Made by a program: the position numbers and the translations under genes. A stretch of DNA of 64,000 bases from Bacteroides sp. M10 (lineage in GTDB: Bacteria; Bacteroidota; Bacteroidia; Bacteroidales; Bacteroidaceae). Shown piece after piece: positions 33,996 through 43,690 of this stretch (position 1 is its first letter; the number at the start of each line of letters is the position of its first letter). The notes below the pieces were generated by a model, which was not told the DNA's origin, made no database searches, and saw only the letters and a list, made by a program, of their open reading frames with translations. The DNA is taken from assembly GCF_014334015.1 (NCBI RefSeq), contig NZ_CP060488.1, forward strand, positions 2,810,501-2,874,500, given 5' to 3'.

Positions 33996-34842
33996 TCATC
34001 TTGCTGCGGAGTGTATCGAAAAAAATGTGATTAAAACGTTTCACTACCTTTACGCTGTAATCTGCCCGGCGAATGGTTAGTTGAGTCGTTTCTTTGCAAG
34101 TTTCGCTCCTCCCGTCGATGGCGACGAGGAAGTTGTGACTTCTGCTTTCTACATCTAATGTAATCTCCCAGTCATCCCGAATAACGATAGGGCGGACGTT
34201 GAGACTATGTGGAGCCACCGGAGTGATGGCAATAGTGTTGGAATGAGGAACGATGATCGGGCCTCCTACACTCAAAGAGTAGGCTGTGGAACCTGTTGGA
34301 GTGGCAATTACTAACCCGTCAGCTTGATAAGTATTCAGATACGCGCCATTAATAGCTGTCCGGATACTAATCATAGAGGAGCTGTCCCGTTTGAGAATAG
34401 CTATTTCGTTGAGGGCATAAGGAGAATCCTGGAGATGTTTCTCGTCACAAATGAGTTGAAGTACACTTCGTTCCTCTACACTATATCTTCCGGCCTGGAT
34501 TTCATCGAATGTTTCCTCCATTTCTTCCGGAGAAATATCAGCTAGAAATCCTAGACGTCCTGTGTTAATACCCAAAATAGGAATTCCTTTCCTTCCTACA
34601 CGGCGGGCAGCTTTCAGAAATGTGCCGTCGCCTCCGATGCTGATTACCATATCGGCTGTAAAATCATCACCGTCGAATAAATAATCGGCTTCTATTTCCA
34701 TTTTTAGGTTTGTAGTCAGGAATTGATAGAACTCTCTGCACATGCAAATCTCTGCTCCCTGTCTCTTTAGGAGTTGAAACAGGGTAACAGCATGAAAAGA
34801 CTTTTTAGCTTGATAGGTGTTTCCGAAAATAGCAAATTTCAT
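33970..34842 (-). CDS. nadK: NAD kinase
   Basis: A 290-residue cytoplasmic kinase that makes NADP from NAD and ATP or polyphosphate. The GGDGT motif is in [30 protein letters not shown] and [17 protein letters not shown] are the conserved NAD-binding elements. The frame is open to 34878, but the ATG at 34842 ([11 protein letters not shown]) fits the family start. Upstream on this strand, TTGG and CAAATTTG with 19 bp between resemble a weak promoter (34897-34867), which agrees with that start. Confidence 0.95.
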   Translation of the reverse strand: MKFAIFGNTYQAKKSFHAVTLFQLLKRQGAEICMCREFYQFLTTNLKMEIEADYLFDGDDFTADMVISIGGDGTFLKAARRVGRKGIPILGINTGRLGFLADISPEEMEETFDEIQAGRYSVEERSVLQLICDEKHLQDSPYALNEIAILKRDSSSMISIRTAINGAYLNTYQADGLVIATPTGSTAYSLSVGGPIIVPHSNTIAITPVAPHSLNVRPIVIRDDWEITLDVESRSHNFLVAIDGRSETCKETTQLTIRRADYSVKVVKRFNHIFFDTLRSKMMWGADGRR

Positions 34843-34965
34843 AAGCAACATCATTAGTTCAGGATGCAAATTTGGCATTTTTTTCCGAGATAGCCAATCT
34901 GTTTGCGAATATTCAATAGGATGATGGAATGAAAGTGAATGAAATCTTCATAGCGCTTTTTTCTT

Positions 34966-36654
34966 TTAGTACAATGATTTGCATATGAGCACAAATTCGC
35001 GTCCTATTTCTCTGAAAGTGGCGCGTATCTCTTCTTCTGAATAACCTTGCGCATGAAGGTTACTCACATGGGTAGGATAACCAACAAGCTCTGTTCTTAT
35101 CGTACCATCTTCATTGTCGTAACAATATCGGAGTTCTATGCCGGTTGCTTTATGAGTGCCGGATCTGTTTTCCGTATCAAACATCCATCTGCTTATCACA
35201 CTGTTATAGGTCTGGATTCGTTCTTTCTTTAATGCCGGACAGTCTTTAAATAATTCATCATTTAATGAAGTGTTTCGATAAAGAAAGGTTGCATTTTCCA
35301 GTTGCGTACATCCGCAAAAAGCATGTTTCCCAATTCGGATAACCGACTTGGGTAAGATAACCTCTTTCAGGTTGCTGCATCCCTGAAAAGCGGATTCTCC
35401 GATAGAACACACTCCTTCAGGTATTTTTATATATTCAAGACTGGTGACATCGGAGAAAGCAGAATCAGAAATGGACACTACGCTGTTCGGAATGTAATAA
35501 CTTTCAAGGTTTTGGGGAGCTTTAAGAAGTATTCTTTTATCGGGAGTGTATTCTACTCCCATGTCATCGGTTATTATATCAATGGTTAGCTCGTGTTCTT
35601 TTATTAATTGGTACAAATATTTATTTATCACTATATGGGATAGTTTTTCCTTCAAATTTTGTATGCGTTCATTACCTTCAGGATATGAGGTTTGTTGGAG
35701 TGAGTTTAATACTTCTGTCATGCTGTTCATCCCCATATCAGACAGTGATAAATGTTCTTCTTCTATCATGGGAATGAGGTCCGAAAACATTTCTTCTCTT
35801 CCCTGTAAATAAAAGGACTGTTTATCGTTTCCGTTCAGGATCTCATAAACCGTGTTGACGACGGTTTGTAGATGCTCCAGTCTATCCCGGATAATATGGA
35901 AAAACGATGAAAGACATTCATTGGATTCTATTTGTAGTTCTTGCGAATAATAGTCGGATAAAGTGGAAGCATACGCATTGAAAATCTTTTTCCCCTTAAA
36001 GAGCCGGGTGATGATATTCATTTTCTTCCATTCTTGTGTCAAATCTTCAATTCCGGGCATTATGCTTTCTTCTATTTTTCTTTTTGTTGCATCACTGTCG
36101 GAGTAAGCAGCTTGTTCTTTGTTTTTACAGTACAAACTAAGATACTCAACAAAAAGTCGTATGTGTTCTAAGGAGTACTTCCCGCTACTCCATTGTTCAT
36201 ATAGCCACTGGTCTATCTCATCGCGCTTATGAAAAGAATTGGCGAGGTACTGTCTTTTATAATCTTGGCAGAAGTTGTGGATTCCTTTCTTCTTATATTG
36301 ATTACGGAAATAGCTTTCACACAGAGCATGGAATTCATCCATGAGGCAGGACTTATTTTTATATATCTGGATAACTTCTTCTTTGAAGTATTGAAATGTC
36401 TGCAGGAAATCATTGACAGGCGATAAGGATAAACCATTGCTGTTTTCTTTGGGATCGGGAAAAGGTAATTGAGAATCGTCCAAGCCTATTGCGGACAAGT
36501 TTTCAAGCATCTTCTCTATGTCTTCAGGAGGAGGTTTTGTATTGCCTTCCCCATATAAAAGTGATTGTGAACCACTGTTTATGATGGCTTGCAGGATTAT
36601 GCTGTTTACCAGACTGTTAATATTGACTTTGATGTTGTCATTGGCTTGATCCAT
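34966..36654 (-). CDS. Leucine-rich repeat (BspA-like) protein with long N-terminal region
   Basis: A 562-residue protein. Residues 1-350 are mostly helical and charged and match nothing I know. From about residue 370, LRR_5/BspA-type repeats appear: YYIPNSVVSISDSAFSDVTS, then IPEGVCSIGESAFQGCSNLK and LPKSVIRIGKHAFCGCTQLE. A C-terminal domain of about 100 residues follows. There is no signal peptide, which is unusual because BspA-like proteins are normally exported. It may therefore act in the cytoplasm or need another route. It lies between nadK and pdxJ and has no obvious functional partner. Confidence 0.8.
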   Translation of the reverse strand: MDQANDNIKVNINSLVNSIILQAIINSGSQSLLYGEGNTKPPPEDIEKMLENLSAIGLDDSQLPFPDPKENSNGLSLSPVNDFLQTFQYFKEEVIQIYKNKSCLMDEFHALCESYFRNQYKKKGIHNFCQDYKRQYLANSFHKRDEIDQWLYEQWSSGKYSLEHIRLFVEYLSLYCKNKEQAAYSDSDATKRKIEESIMPGIEDLTQEWKKMNIITRLFKGKKIFNAYASTLSDYYSQELQIESNECLSSFFHIIRDRLEHLQTVVNTVYEILNGNDKQSFYLQGREEMFSDLIPMIEEEHLSLSDMGMNSMTEVLNSLQQTSYPEGNERIQNLKEKLSHIVINKYLYQLIKEHELTIDIITDDMGVEYTPDKRILLKAPQNLESYYIPNSVVSISDSAFSDVTSLEYIKIPEGVCSIGESAFQGCSNLKEVILPKSVIRIGKHAFCGCTQLENATFLYRNTSLNDELFKDCPALKKERIQTYNSVISRWMFDTENRSGTHKATGIELRYCYDNEDGTIRTELVGYPTHVSNLHAQGYSEEEIRATFREIGREFVLICKSLY

Positions 36655-36875
36655 ATGCTTTTCTATTTTGGTATAACAAAAACGAGAGAGCTACAAAAGT
36701 ATGTTTTTTCCATGGTAAAAGAATTGTTTTTCAGGCTTTAACATAATTTATTATCGTGTTCTTTTTCCCATTTAATGAGTGAAAATGAAAAATCTCCTTT
36801 AAGATTCTACTTTAAATAACCAAAAAAGAACCTATAATGCGTTTCGTATTATTAGGCAACTAATAATAATATTTG

Positions 36876-36883
36876 TATTTTTG
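36876..36883 (+). promoter_or_regulatory. -7 element of the pdxJ-exbB-exbD-tonB operon
   Basis: TATTTTTG matches TAnnTTTG, 21 bp before the pdxJ ATG. The -33 position is not well matched. Confidence 0.5.
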
Positions 36884-36904
36884 CGGCAAATATAACGTAG
36901 AACT

Positions 36905-37621
36905 ATGACTAAATTAAGTGTAAACATAAACAAGATCGCTACACTAAGAAATGCTCGCGGGGGAAATGTGCCCGATGTAGTAAAGGTAGCACTTGATTGT
37001 GAATCTTTTGGTGCTGATGGTATCACCGTTCATCCCCGCCCTGACGAGCGTCACATTCGTCGTTCAGATGTATATGATTTGCGTCCTCTGTTGCGGACTG
37101 AATTCAATATTGAAGGTTATCCGTCCCCGGAATTTATTGACTTGGTGTTGAAAGTAAAACCTCATCAGGTTACTCTAGTTCCCGATGATCCTTCACAGAT
37201 TACCTCCAATTCCGGTTGGGATACGAAAGCAAATCAGGAATTCCTGACAGAAGTTCTCGATCAGTTTAACAGTGCCGGCATTCGTACTTCCGTTTTTGTG
37301 GCAGCCGATCCTGAAATGGTGGAATATGCAGCAAAAGCAGGGGCGGATCGCGTCGAACTGTATACTGAACCTTATGCAACGGATTATCCGAAGAATCCGG
37401 AAGCAGCTATCGCTCCTTTTATCGAAGCTGCAAAGACTGCCCGTAAACTGGGGATCGGATTGAACGCCGGTCATGATTTAAGTCTGGTGAATTTAAATTA
37501 TTTCTATAAAAACATTCCTTGGGTGGATGAAGTGTCTATCGGACATGCGTTGATTAGCGATGCACTGTATCTGGGACTCGAACGTACCATTCAGGAATAT
37601 AAAAACTGTCTACGCTCATGA
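36905..37621 (+). CDS. pdxJ: Pyridoxine 5'-phosphate synthase
   Basis: A 238-residue TIM-barrel enzyme that joins 1-deoxyxylulose 5-phosphate and 3-amino-2-oxopropyl phosphate to pyridoxine 5'-phosphate (vitamin B6). Signature parts are [54 protein letters not shown] and [12 protein letters not shown]. The stop codon overlaps the start of the exbB-like gene (ATGA), which suggests translational coupling of B6 synthesis with the Ton energising complex. No biochemical reason for this pairing is obvious. Confidence 0.96.
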   Translation: MTKLSVNINKIATLRNARGGNVPDVVKVALDCESFGADGITVHPRPDERHIRRSDVYDLRPLLRTEFNIEGYPSPEFIDLVLKVKPHQVTLVPDDPSQITSNSGWDTKANQEFLTEVLDQFNSAGIRTSVFVAADPEMVEYAAKAGADRVELYTEPYATDYPKNPEAAIAPFIEAAKTARKLGIGLNAGHDLSLVNLNYFYKNIPWVDEVSIGHALISDALYLGLERTIQEYKNCLRS

Positions 37622-38334
37622 ATGCAATGATCTTGTTAGCCCAAGGGGCTATGAATATGGCCGACTCACTGGCTACTGCCAACCCCGTGCTGACGGAGGT
37701 AAACGCTCCGGAAATGAACATGCTTGATATGGCTATCAAGGGCGGATGGATTATGATTGTACTGGGGGTACTGTCAGTTATCTGCTTCTATATCCTGTTT
37801 GAACGTAACTACATGATTCGCAAAGCAGGAAAAGAGGACCCCATGTTTATGGAACGGATTAAAGACTATATTCATAGTGGAGAGATCAAAGCGGCTATTA
37901 ACTATTGCCGCACGATGAATACCCCTTCGGCACGTATGATAGAAAAAGGAATCAGCCGTCTGGGACGTCCTATTAACGATGTGCAGGTAGCTATTGAGAA
38001 TGTGGGTAATATTGAAGTTGCAAAGTTGGAAAAAGGACTGACTGTGATGGCAACTATTTCCGGAGGTGCTCCAATGCTCGGATTTCTCGGTACGGTGACC
38101 GGTATGGTACGTGCTTTTTACGAAATGGCCAATGCCGGAAGTGGAAACATTGATATCACTTTGCTTTCGGGAGGTATCTATGAAGCTATGATTACAACGG
38201 TCGGTGGTCTGATTGTTGGTATCATCGCTATGTTTGCCTACAATTATCTGGTGATGCTGGTAGACCGTGTGGTAAATAAAATGGAATCTCGTACAATGGA
38301 GTTCATGGACTTGTTGAACGAGCCTGCAAAATAA
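37618..38334 (+). CDS. exbB: MotA/TolQ/ExbB-family proton channel protein
   Basis: A 238-residue inner-membrane protein with three hydrophobic segments (about residues 40-60, 140-165 and 185-212). The family signature reads [20 protein letters not shown] then MVRAFYEMA. It is followed by [20 protein letters not shown]. With ExbD it uses the proton gradient to drive TonB, which would serve the SusC-type receptors. It starts at ATG 37618, inside the pdxJ stop, and lies 7 bp before exbD. Confidence 0.93.
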   Translation: MNAMILLAQGAMNMADSLATANPVLTEVNAPEMNMLDMAIKGGWIMIVLGVLSVICFYILFERNYMIRKAGKEDPMFMERIKDYIHSGEIKAAINYCRTMNTPSARMIEKGISRLGRPINDVQVAIENVGNIEVAKLEKGLTVMATISGGAPMLGFLGTVTGMVRAFYEMANAGSGNIDITLLSGGIYEAMITTVGGLIVGIIAMFAYNYLVMLVDRVVNKMESRTMEFMDLLNEPAK

Positions 38335-38341
38335 TTGGCAG

Positions 38342-38758
38342 ATGGGATTAAAAAGAAGAAATAGAGTATCGCCCAATTTCAGTATGGCCTCCATGACGGA
38401 CGTCATCTTCCTGTTGTTGATATTCTTTATGATAACCTCTACGGTGGTGTCGCCCAATGCCATAAAGGTATTGTTGCCTCAAGGCAAGCAGCAGACTTCG
38501 GCCAAACCGCTGACAAGAGTGGTTATCGATAAGGACTTGAATTTCTATGCCGCTTTCGGCAATGAAAAAGAGCAGCCGGTGGCGTTGAACGATCTGACCT
38601 CTTTTTTGCAGAGTTGTGCAGAGAAGGAACCGGAAATGTATGTGGCATTGTATGCTGATGAATCGGTACCTTACCGTGAGATTGTAAGGGTATTGAACAT
38701 TGCAAACGAGAATCATTTTAAGATGGTGCTGGCTACCCGCCCGCCTGAAAATAAATAA
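38342..38758 (+). CDS. exbD: ExbD/TolR-family protein
   Basis: A 138-residue protein with a single membrane helix (residues about 18-38, VIFLLLIFFMITSTVV) preceded by NFSMASMTDV, where the conserved Asp (MTD) takes part in proton use. The periplasmic domain ends EIVRVLNIANENHFKMVLAT, typical of ExbD/TolR. It is the second subunit of the ExbBD complex encoded in this operon, between exbB and the TonB-like gene. Confidence 0.93.
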   Translation: MGLKRRNRVSPNFSMASMTDVIFLLLIFFMITSTVVSPNAIKVLLPQGKQQTSAKPLTRVVIDKDLNFYAAFGNEKEQPVALNDLTSFLQSCAEKEPEMYVALYADESVPYREIVRVLNIANENHFKMVLATRPPENK

Positions 38759-38764
38759 GAAACA

Positions 38765-39640
38765 ATGGACAGAAGAAAAAAGGGTGAATACATAGGAGCG
38801 CTCGGTGCACTGTTGGTGCATGTGGCAGTGATTGCTCTTTTGATTCTGGTGAGCTTTACTGTCCCCCAACCGGATGAAGATGCAGGTGGAGTACCTGTGA
38901 TGCTGGGGAATGTGGATACAGCGAGCGGCTTTGATGATCCTTCTCTGGTAGATGTGGATATCATGGATGAAGATGCGGCAGCACCGCCTGCGGAAACAGA
39001 ACCGCAACTCCCTTCTGAACAGGATTTACTGACACAGACTGAAGAGGAAACGGTCACTTTGAAGCCTAAGACGGAAGAACCGAAAAAAGAGACGGTGAAA
39101 CCTAAAGAGGTGGTCAAGCCGAAAGAACCGGTGAAGAAGCCGGAAAAAACGGAGGCGGAAAAAGCTGCAGAAGCGAAACGACTGGCGGAGGAAAAAGCGG
39201 AACGTGAGCGCAAAGCTGCCGAAGAGGCCGCTAAAAAGAGAGTATCCGGTGCGTTCGGAAAAGGAGCGCAAATGACGGGTAATAAGGGCACGGCAACCAG
39301 TGGTACGGGAACCGAAGGTAGTAAAGAAGGTAATTCTTCTACCGGAGCGAAAACCGGAACTGGTGGTTATGGAACATTTGACCTTGGCGGACGTTCTTTA
39401 GGTACGGGTAGTTTGCCGAAGCCTGCATATAACGTGCAGGAAGAAGGACGTGTAGTGGTGAATATCACCGTGAATCCCGCAGGGCAAGTAGTGTCGACCA
39501 GCATTAGCCCTCAAACGAACACTGTAAATTCCGCTTTACGTAAGGCGGCGGAGGATGCAGCTAAGAAAGCCCGTTTTAATACGATCGATGGAGTGAATAA
39601 CCAGACAGGGACAATCACCTATTATTTTAACTTGAGATAG
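38765..39640 (+). CDS. TonB/TolA-like energy transducer
   Basis: A 291-residue protein with an N-terminal membrane helix (residues about 10-32, LGALLVHVAVIALLILVSFT). A Pro/Lys/Glu-rich spacer follows, rich in KPK and KPE. An Ala/Lys/Glu coiled-coil part (AEEAAKKRVSG) resembles TolA, and a Gly/Thr-rich linker precedes the C-terminal domain (EGRVVVNITVNPAGQVVSTS). The C-terminal domain is of TonB type, so it is called TonB-like. The TolA-like middle leaves a TolA role open. The operon context with exbB and exbD fits either. Confidence 0.85.
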   Translation: MDRRKKGEYIGALGALLVHVAVIALLILVSFTVPQPDEDAGGVPVMLGNVDTASGFDDPSLVDVDIMDEDAAAPPAETEPQLPSEQDLLTQTEEETVTLKPKTEEPKKETVKPKEVVKPKEPVKKPEKTEAEKAAEAKRLAEEKAERERKAAEEAAKKRVSGAFGKGAQMTGNKGTATSGTGTEGSKEGNSSTGAKTGTGGYGTFDLGGRSLGTGSLPKPAYNVQEEGRVVVNITVNPAGQVVSTSISPQTNTVNSALRKAAEDAAKKARFNTIDGVNNQTGTITYYFNLR

Positions 39641-39667
39641 TATCATTAACCAAATATATTAAGCATT

Positions 39668-40219
39668 ATGGGAACTGTATACGCTTTTTTTGCAGATGGT
39701 TTTGAAGAAATTGAAGCCTTTACTGCTATTGACACGTTGAGACGTGCCGGACTGAATGTAGAAATCGTATCCGTTACACCGGATGAAATTGTAGTAGGAG
39801 CACATGATGTATCCGTTCTTTGCGATATCAATTTCGAGAATTGTGATTTCTTCGATGCTGAACTTTTGTTGTTGCCGGGAGGAATGCCGGGAGCTGCTAC
39901 ACTTGACAAGCACGAAGGATTGCGTAAATTGATTCTTGATTTTGCAGCAAAAGGTAAACCTATTGCTGCCATTTGTGCTGCTCCGATGGTGTTGGGTAAA
40001 CTGGGACTGCTGAAAGGAAAGAAGGCTACCTGTTATCCGAGTTTTGAACAATATCTGGATGGTGCCGAATGTGTAAATACACATGTCGTACGTGATGGAA
40101 ACATCATTACGGGTATGGGACCGGGTGCCGCTATGGAATTTGCCTTGGCAATCGTTGATCTGTTGGTAGGTAAAGAAAAAGTAGACGAACTGGTAGAAGC
40201 GATGTGCGTTAAACGCTAA
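39668..40219 (+). CDS. DJ-1/PfpI family protein (YajL-like)
   Basis: A 183-residue class I glutamine-amidotransferase-like protein. The conserved Glu is in [13 protein letters not shown] and the nucleophile-elbow Cys is in [23 protein letters not shown] and [17 protein letters not shown] complete the DJ-1 pattern. Family members act as chaperones, glyoxalases or deglycases; which applies cannot be read from the sequence. It is co-directional with ispD, 7 bp downstream. Confidence 0.92.
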   Translation: MGTVYAFFADGFEEIEAFTAIDTLRRAGLNVEIVSVTPDEIVVGAHDVSVLCDINFENCDFFDAELLLLPGGMPGAATLDKHEGLRKLILDFAAKGKPIAAICAAPMVLGKLGLLKGKKATCYPSFEQYLDGAECVNTHVVRDGNIITGMGPGAAMEFALAIVDLLVGKEKVDELVEAMCVKR

Positions 40220-40226
40220 ACCGCCC

Positions 40227-40886
40227 ATGAAGAAATATGTAATCATTGTTGCCGGTGGAAAGGGCTTGCGAATGGGAAGTGATCTCCCCAAACAATTCCT
40301 TCCCATGGGTGATAAACCTGTGTTAATGCATACCCTGGAAGTCTTCAGGAGATATGACGAGACGCTTCAAATCATATTGGTACTTCCGAAGGAGCAACAA
40401 CGTTTCTGGAAGCAACTTTGCGATGAACATCATTTTACGGTGAAACATGTCCTTGCAGAAGGAGGTGAAACACGTTTCCATTCCGTAAAGAACGGGCTGG
40501 CACTGGTGCAAGAGCCGGGATTGGTGGGAGTGCATGATGGAGTACGCCCGTTTGTATCAGTAGAAGTGATTCGCCGTTGTTATGAGTTGGCAGAGGTGCA
40601 AAAAGCTGTGATTCCTGTGGTGGATGTAGTAGAGACGCTTCGCCATTTGACAGATGCAGGAAGTGAAACAGTCAGCCGGATGGATTACAAACTGGTGCAA
40701 ACGCCGCAAGTGTTTGATGTAGAGTTGCTGAAACAAGCCTATGCCCAGGAATTTACCCCCTTCTTTACAGATGATGCTTCCGTTGTGGAAGCGATGGGAA
40801 TGCCCGTTTATCTGGCAGAAGGCAACCGTGAAAATATAAAAATAACAACACCTTTCGATTTAAAAGTAGGGAGTGCTCTTTTATAA
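40227..40886 (+). CDS. ispD: 2-C-methyl-D-erythritol 4-phosphate cytidylyltransferase
   Basis: A 219-residue enzyme of the non-mevalonate isoprenoid pathway. It makes CDP-methylerythritol from MEP and CTP. The nucleotide-binding N-terminus [20 protein letters not shown] contains the conserved Gly, Arg and Lys. [14 protein letters not shown] and [20 protein letters not shown] are further signatures. The stop is immediately followed by the recG ATG (TAA-ATG without a gap), so the two are translationally linked. Confidence 0.96.
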   Translation: MKKYVIIVAGGKGLRMGSDLPKQFLPMGDKPVLMHTLEVFRRYDETLQIILVLPKEQQRFWKQLCDEHHFTVKHVLAEGGETRFHSVKNGLALVQEPGLVGVHDGVRPFVSVEVIRRCYELAEVQKAVIPVVDVVETLRHLTDAGSETVSRMDYKLVQTPQVFDVELLKQAYAQEFTPFFTDDASVVEAMGMPVYLAEGNRENIKITTPFDLKVGSALL

Positions 40887-42983
40887 ATGTTCGATTTAGC
40901 CACACGCGACATAAAATTTATCTCCGGTGTAGGCCCTCAAAAAGCCGCTGTATTAAATAAGGAGTTGGAAATCTACTCCTTGCACGATTTAATTTATTAT
41001 TTCCCTTATAAATATATTGACCGGAGCCGCATCTATTACATTCATGAAATAGATGGCAATATGCCGTATATCCAGTTGAAAGGAGAAATCCTCGGTTTCG
41101 AGACCATTGGTGAAGGACGGCAGCGCCGTCTGACAGCGCATTTCTCGGATGGTACAGGAGTCGTGGATTTGGTGTGGTTTCAAGGTATAAAGTATATCTT
41201 GGGAAAGTATAAACTCCACGAGGAATATATCATTTTCGGCAAACCGACAGTTTTCAACGGACGTATCAATGTGGCGCATCCTGATGTAGACAAACCGGAT
41301 GATTTGAAACTTTCCTCGGTGGGGCTGCAACCTTATTACAGTACGACGGAGAAGATGAAACGCAGTTTCCTCAACTCTCACGCGATTGAGAAGATGATGG
41401 CAACGGTGATTCAGCAGATACAGGAGCCTCTACCTGAAACACTTTCTCCCAAGTTGCTGACGGAGCATCATTTGATGCCTTTGACGGAAGCGCTCCGGAA
41501 CATCCACTTCCCGACCAATCCCGATGTCCTCCGTCGGGCACAATACCGTCTTAAATTTGAAGAACTGTTTTATGTTCAGTTAAACATTCTCCGATATGCC
41601 AAAGACAGGCAGAAAAGGTATCGTGGATACATCTTTGAAAAAGTGGGAGATGTGTTCAATACATTTTATACAAAGAACCTTCCTTTCCAACTGACAGGTG
41701 CGCAGAAACGGGTATTGAAAGAAATACGGAACGATGTCGGCAGTGGCAGGCAGATGAATCGTCTTTTGCAGGGAGATGTAGGAAGCGGAAAAACACTGGT
41801 TGCCTTGATGAGTATGTTGCTGGCATTGGATAATGGCTATCAGGCTTGTATGATGGCACCTACCGAAATCCTGGCAAACCAGCACTACGAAACCATCAAG
41901 GAATTGCTTTTTGGCATGGACATTCGTGTTGAGTTACTGACGGGTTCTATTAAAGGAAAAAGGAGAGAAGCGATTCTGACCGGATTGCTGACCGGAGATG
42001 TGCAGATATTAATAGGAACACATGCAGTTATTGAAGATACTGTCAATTTTTCTTCTTTAGGTTTCGTTGTGATTGACGAACAACATCGCTTTGGTGTGGC
42101 TCAACGTGCCCGTCTTTGGAGTAAGAATGTGCAACCTCCGCATGTACTTGTAATGACTGCCACTCCCATTCCCCGTACGTTGGCGATGACTTTGTATGGT
42201 GACTTGGACGTGTCTGTTATCGATGAACTTCCTCCCGGAAGAAAACCGATTACTACCATCCATCAATTCGATAATCGCCGGGAAAGCATGTATCGTTCGG
42301 TGCGTAAGCAGATCGACGAAGGCCGTCAGGTTTATATTGTCTATCCGCTGATTAAAGAGAGCGAAAAGATTGATTTGAAGAATCTTGAAGAAGGCTATCA
42401 GTATATTCTGGAAGAGTTTCCGAAGTGTACGGTTTGTAAAGTGCATGGCAAAATGAAACCTGCCGAGAAAGAGGAGCAAATGCAGCTTTTTGTCTCGGGG
42501 AAAGCGCAGATTATGGTAGCTACCACCGTCATCGAAGTGGGAGTGAACGTTCCGAATGCTTCGGTGATGATTATAGAAAATGCAGAACGTTTCGGGTTAT
42601 CGCAGTTACATCAGTTGCGTGGCCGGGTAGGGCGTGGAGCAGAACAGTCTTATTGTATTCTGGTGACGAATTACAAGTTGACGGAGGATACCCGGAAACG
42701 ATTGGAAATCATGGTGCGCACCAATGATGGCTTTGAAATAGCAGAAGCTGATTTGAAATTGCGTGGTCCCGGTGATCTTGAAGGTACGCAGCAAAGCGGT
42801 ATCGCTTTCGATTTGAAGATCGCGGATATTGTCCGTGACGGACAACTGTTGCAATACGTTCGTGCTATAGCTGAAAGCATAGTAGAACAAGACCCTGCAG
42901 CACAAAGTCCGGAGAACGAAATCTTATGGCGACAGCTTAAAGCCTTACGGAAAACGAATGTTAACTGGGCTGCCATAAGCTGA
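40887..42983 (+). CDS. recG: ATP-dependent DNA helicase RecG
   Basis: A 698-residue superfamily 2 helicase that reverses stalled replication forks and moves Holliday junctions. The N-terminal wedge/OB domain (LHDLIYYFPYKYIDRSRI) is followed by Walker A LQGDVGSGKT, the DEQH box VVIDEQHRFGVAQR, motif III TATPIPRTLAMTLYGDLDVS and motif VI LHQLRGRVGRGAEQSYCIL. The C-terminal LRGPGDLEGTQQSG block is specific to RecG. Length is normal for Bacteroidetes. Confidence 0.97.
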   Translation: MFDLATRDIKFISGVGPQKAAVLNKELEIYSLHDLIYYFPYKYIDRSRIYYIHEIDGNMPYIQLKGEILGFETIGEGRQRRLTAHFSDGTGVVDLVWFQGIKYILGKYKLHEEYIIFGKPTVFNGRINVAHPDVDKPDDLKLSSVGLQPYYSTTEKMKRSFLNSHAIEKMMATVIQQIQEPLPETLSPKLLTEHHLMPLTEALRNIHFPTNPDVLRRAQYRLKFEELFYVQLNILRYAKDRQKRYRGYIFEKVGDVFNTFYTKNLPFQLTGAQKRVLKEIRNDVGSGRQMNRLLQGDVGSGKTLVALMSMLLALDNGYQACMMAPTEILANQHYETIKELLFGMDIRVELLTGSIKGKRREAILTGLLTGDVQILIGTHAVIEDTVNFSSLGFVVIDEQHRFGVAQRARLWSKNVQPPHVLVMTATPIPRTLAMTLYGDLDVSVIDELPPGRKPITTIHQFDNRRESMYRSVRKQIDEGRQVYIVYPLIKESEKIDLKNLEEGYQYILEEFPKCTVCKVHGKMKPAEKEEQMQLFVSGKAQIMVATTVIEVGVNVPNASVMIIENAERFGLSQLHQLRGRVGRGAEQSYCILVTNYKLTEDTRKRLEIMVRTNDGFEIAEADLKLRGPGDLEGTQQSGIAFDLKIADIVRDGQLLQYVRAIAESIVEQDPAAQSPENEILWRQLKALRKTNVNWAAIS

Positions 42984-43123
42984 AAAACGGTTAAACATGC
43001 AGTTTATTTGCGTAAATGTGTTGCAAAACATATTTCACCTCTATCCTCCCTATTTATAGGAGTTTAACGCCCCAATTACCCCCTCTTTTTGTACTAAGCA
43101 TCTGAAAAATAGTTAATAGCTCC

Positions 43124-43154
43124 CTTGTCTTTTCGTAGGAAAATACTACCTTTG
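43124..43154 (+). promoter_or_regulatory. ndk promoter
   Basis: CTTG at 43124-43127, 19 bp, then TACCTTTG at 43147-43154. The expected transcription start is near 43161, 46 bp before the ATG. Confidence 0.8.
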
Positions 43155-43206
43155 GGGGAATTTTTTTAGTAAATGTATTGTTTAACCATTTGCAAAGTCG
43201 AGTATT

Positions 43207-43671
43207 ATGCTTGAAAAAACGCTGGTCATTTTAAAACCGTGTACCCTTCAAAGGGGATTGATAGGTGAGATTACTCATCGCTTTGAGCGTAAAGGATTAC
43301 GGTTGGCCGGCATGAAGATGATGCAACTGACTGATGAATTGTTAAGCGAACATTATGCCCACCTTAGCGGCAAACCTTTCTTTCAGCGTGTGAAAGATTC
43401 CATGATGACAGCTCCTGTCATTGTTTGTTGTTTTGAGGGTGTGGATGCTATTCAAACAGTCCGTACGTTGGCGGGACCGACTAATGGACGTCTGGCTGCT
43501 CCAGGTACTATTCGTGGGGATTACAGTATGAGCTTTCAAGAGAACATAGTTCATGCTTCCGATTCTCCGGAGACCGCAGCTGTTGAATTAACGAGATTTT
43601 TTAAACCGGAAGAAATATTCGATTACAAGCAGGCAACATTTGACTACCTGTATGCAAACGACGAATATTAA
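43207..43671 (+). CDS. ndk: Nucleoside diphosphate kinase
   Basis: A 154-residue enzyme that balances nucleoside triphosphates by a phospho-histidine intermediate. It opens with LEKTLVILKPCTLQRGLIGE (the usual KPD is KPC here). The ATP-site segment TNGRLAAPGTIRGDY and the active-site histidine in ENIVHASDSPETAAVE are present, with the C-terminal aromatic region of the family. The KP(D to C) change is unusual but lies outside the catalytic His. It is followed, 19 bp later, by an M23 peptidase gene. Confidence 0.94.
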   Translation: MLEKTLVILKPCTLQRGLIGEITHRFERKGLRLAGMKMMQLTDELLSEHYAHLSGKPFFQRVKDSMMTAPVIVCCFEGVDAIQTVRTLAGPTNGRLAAPGTIRGDYSMSFQENIVHASDSPETAAVELTRFFKPEEIFDYKQATFDYLYANDEY

Positions 43672-43690
43672 TTGAATTGACAAAGAACGA

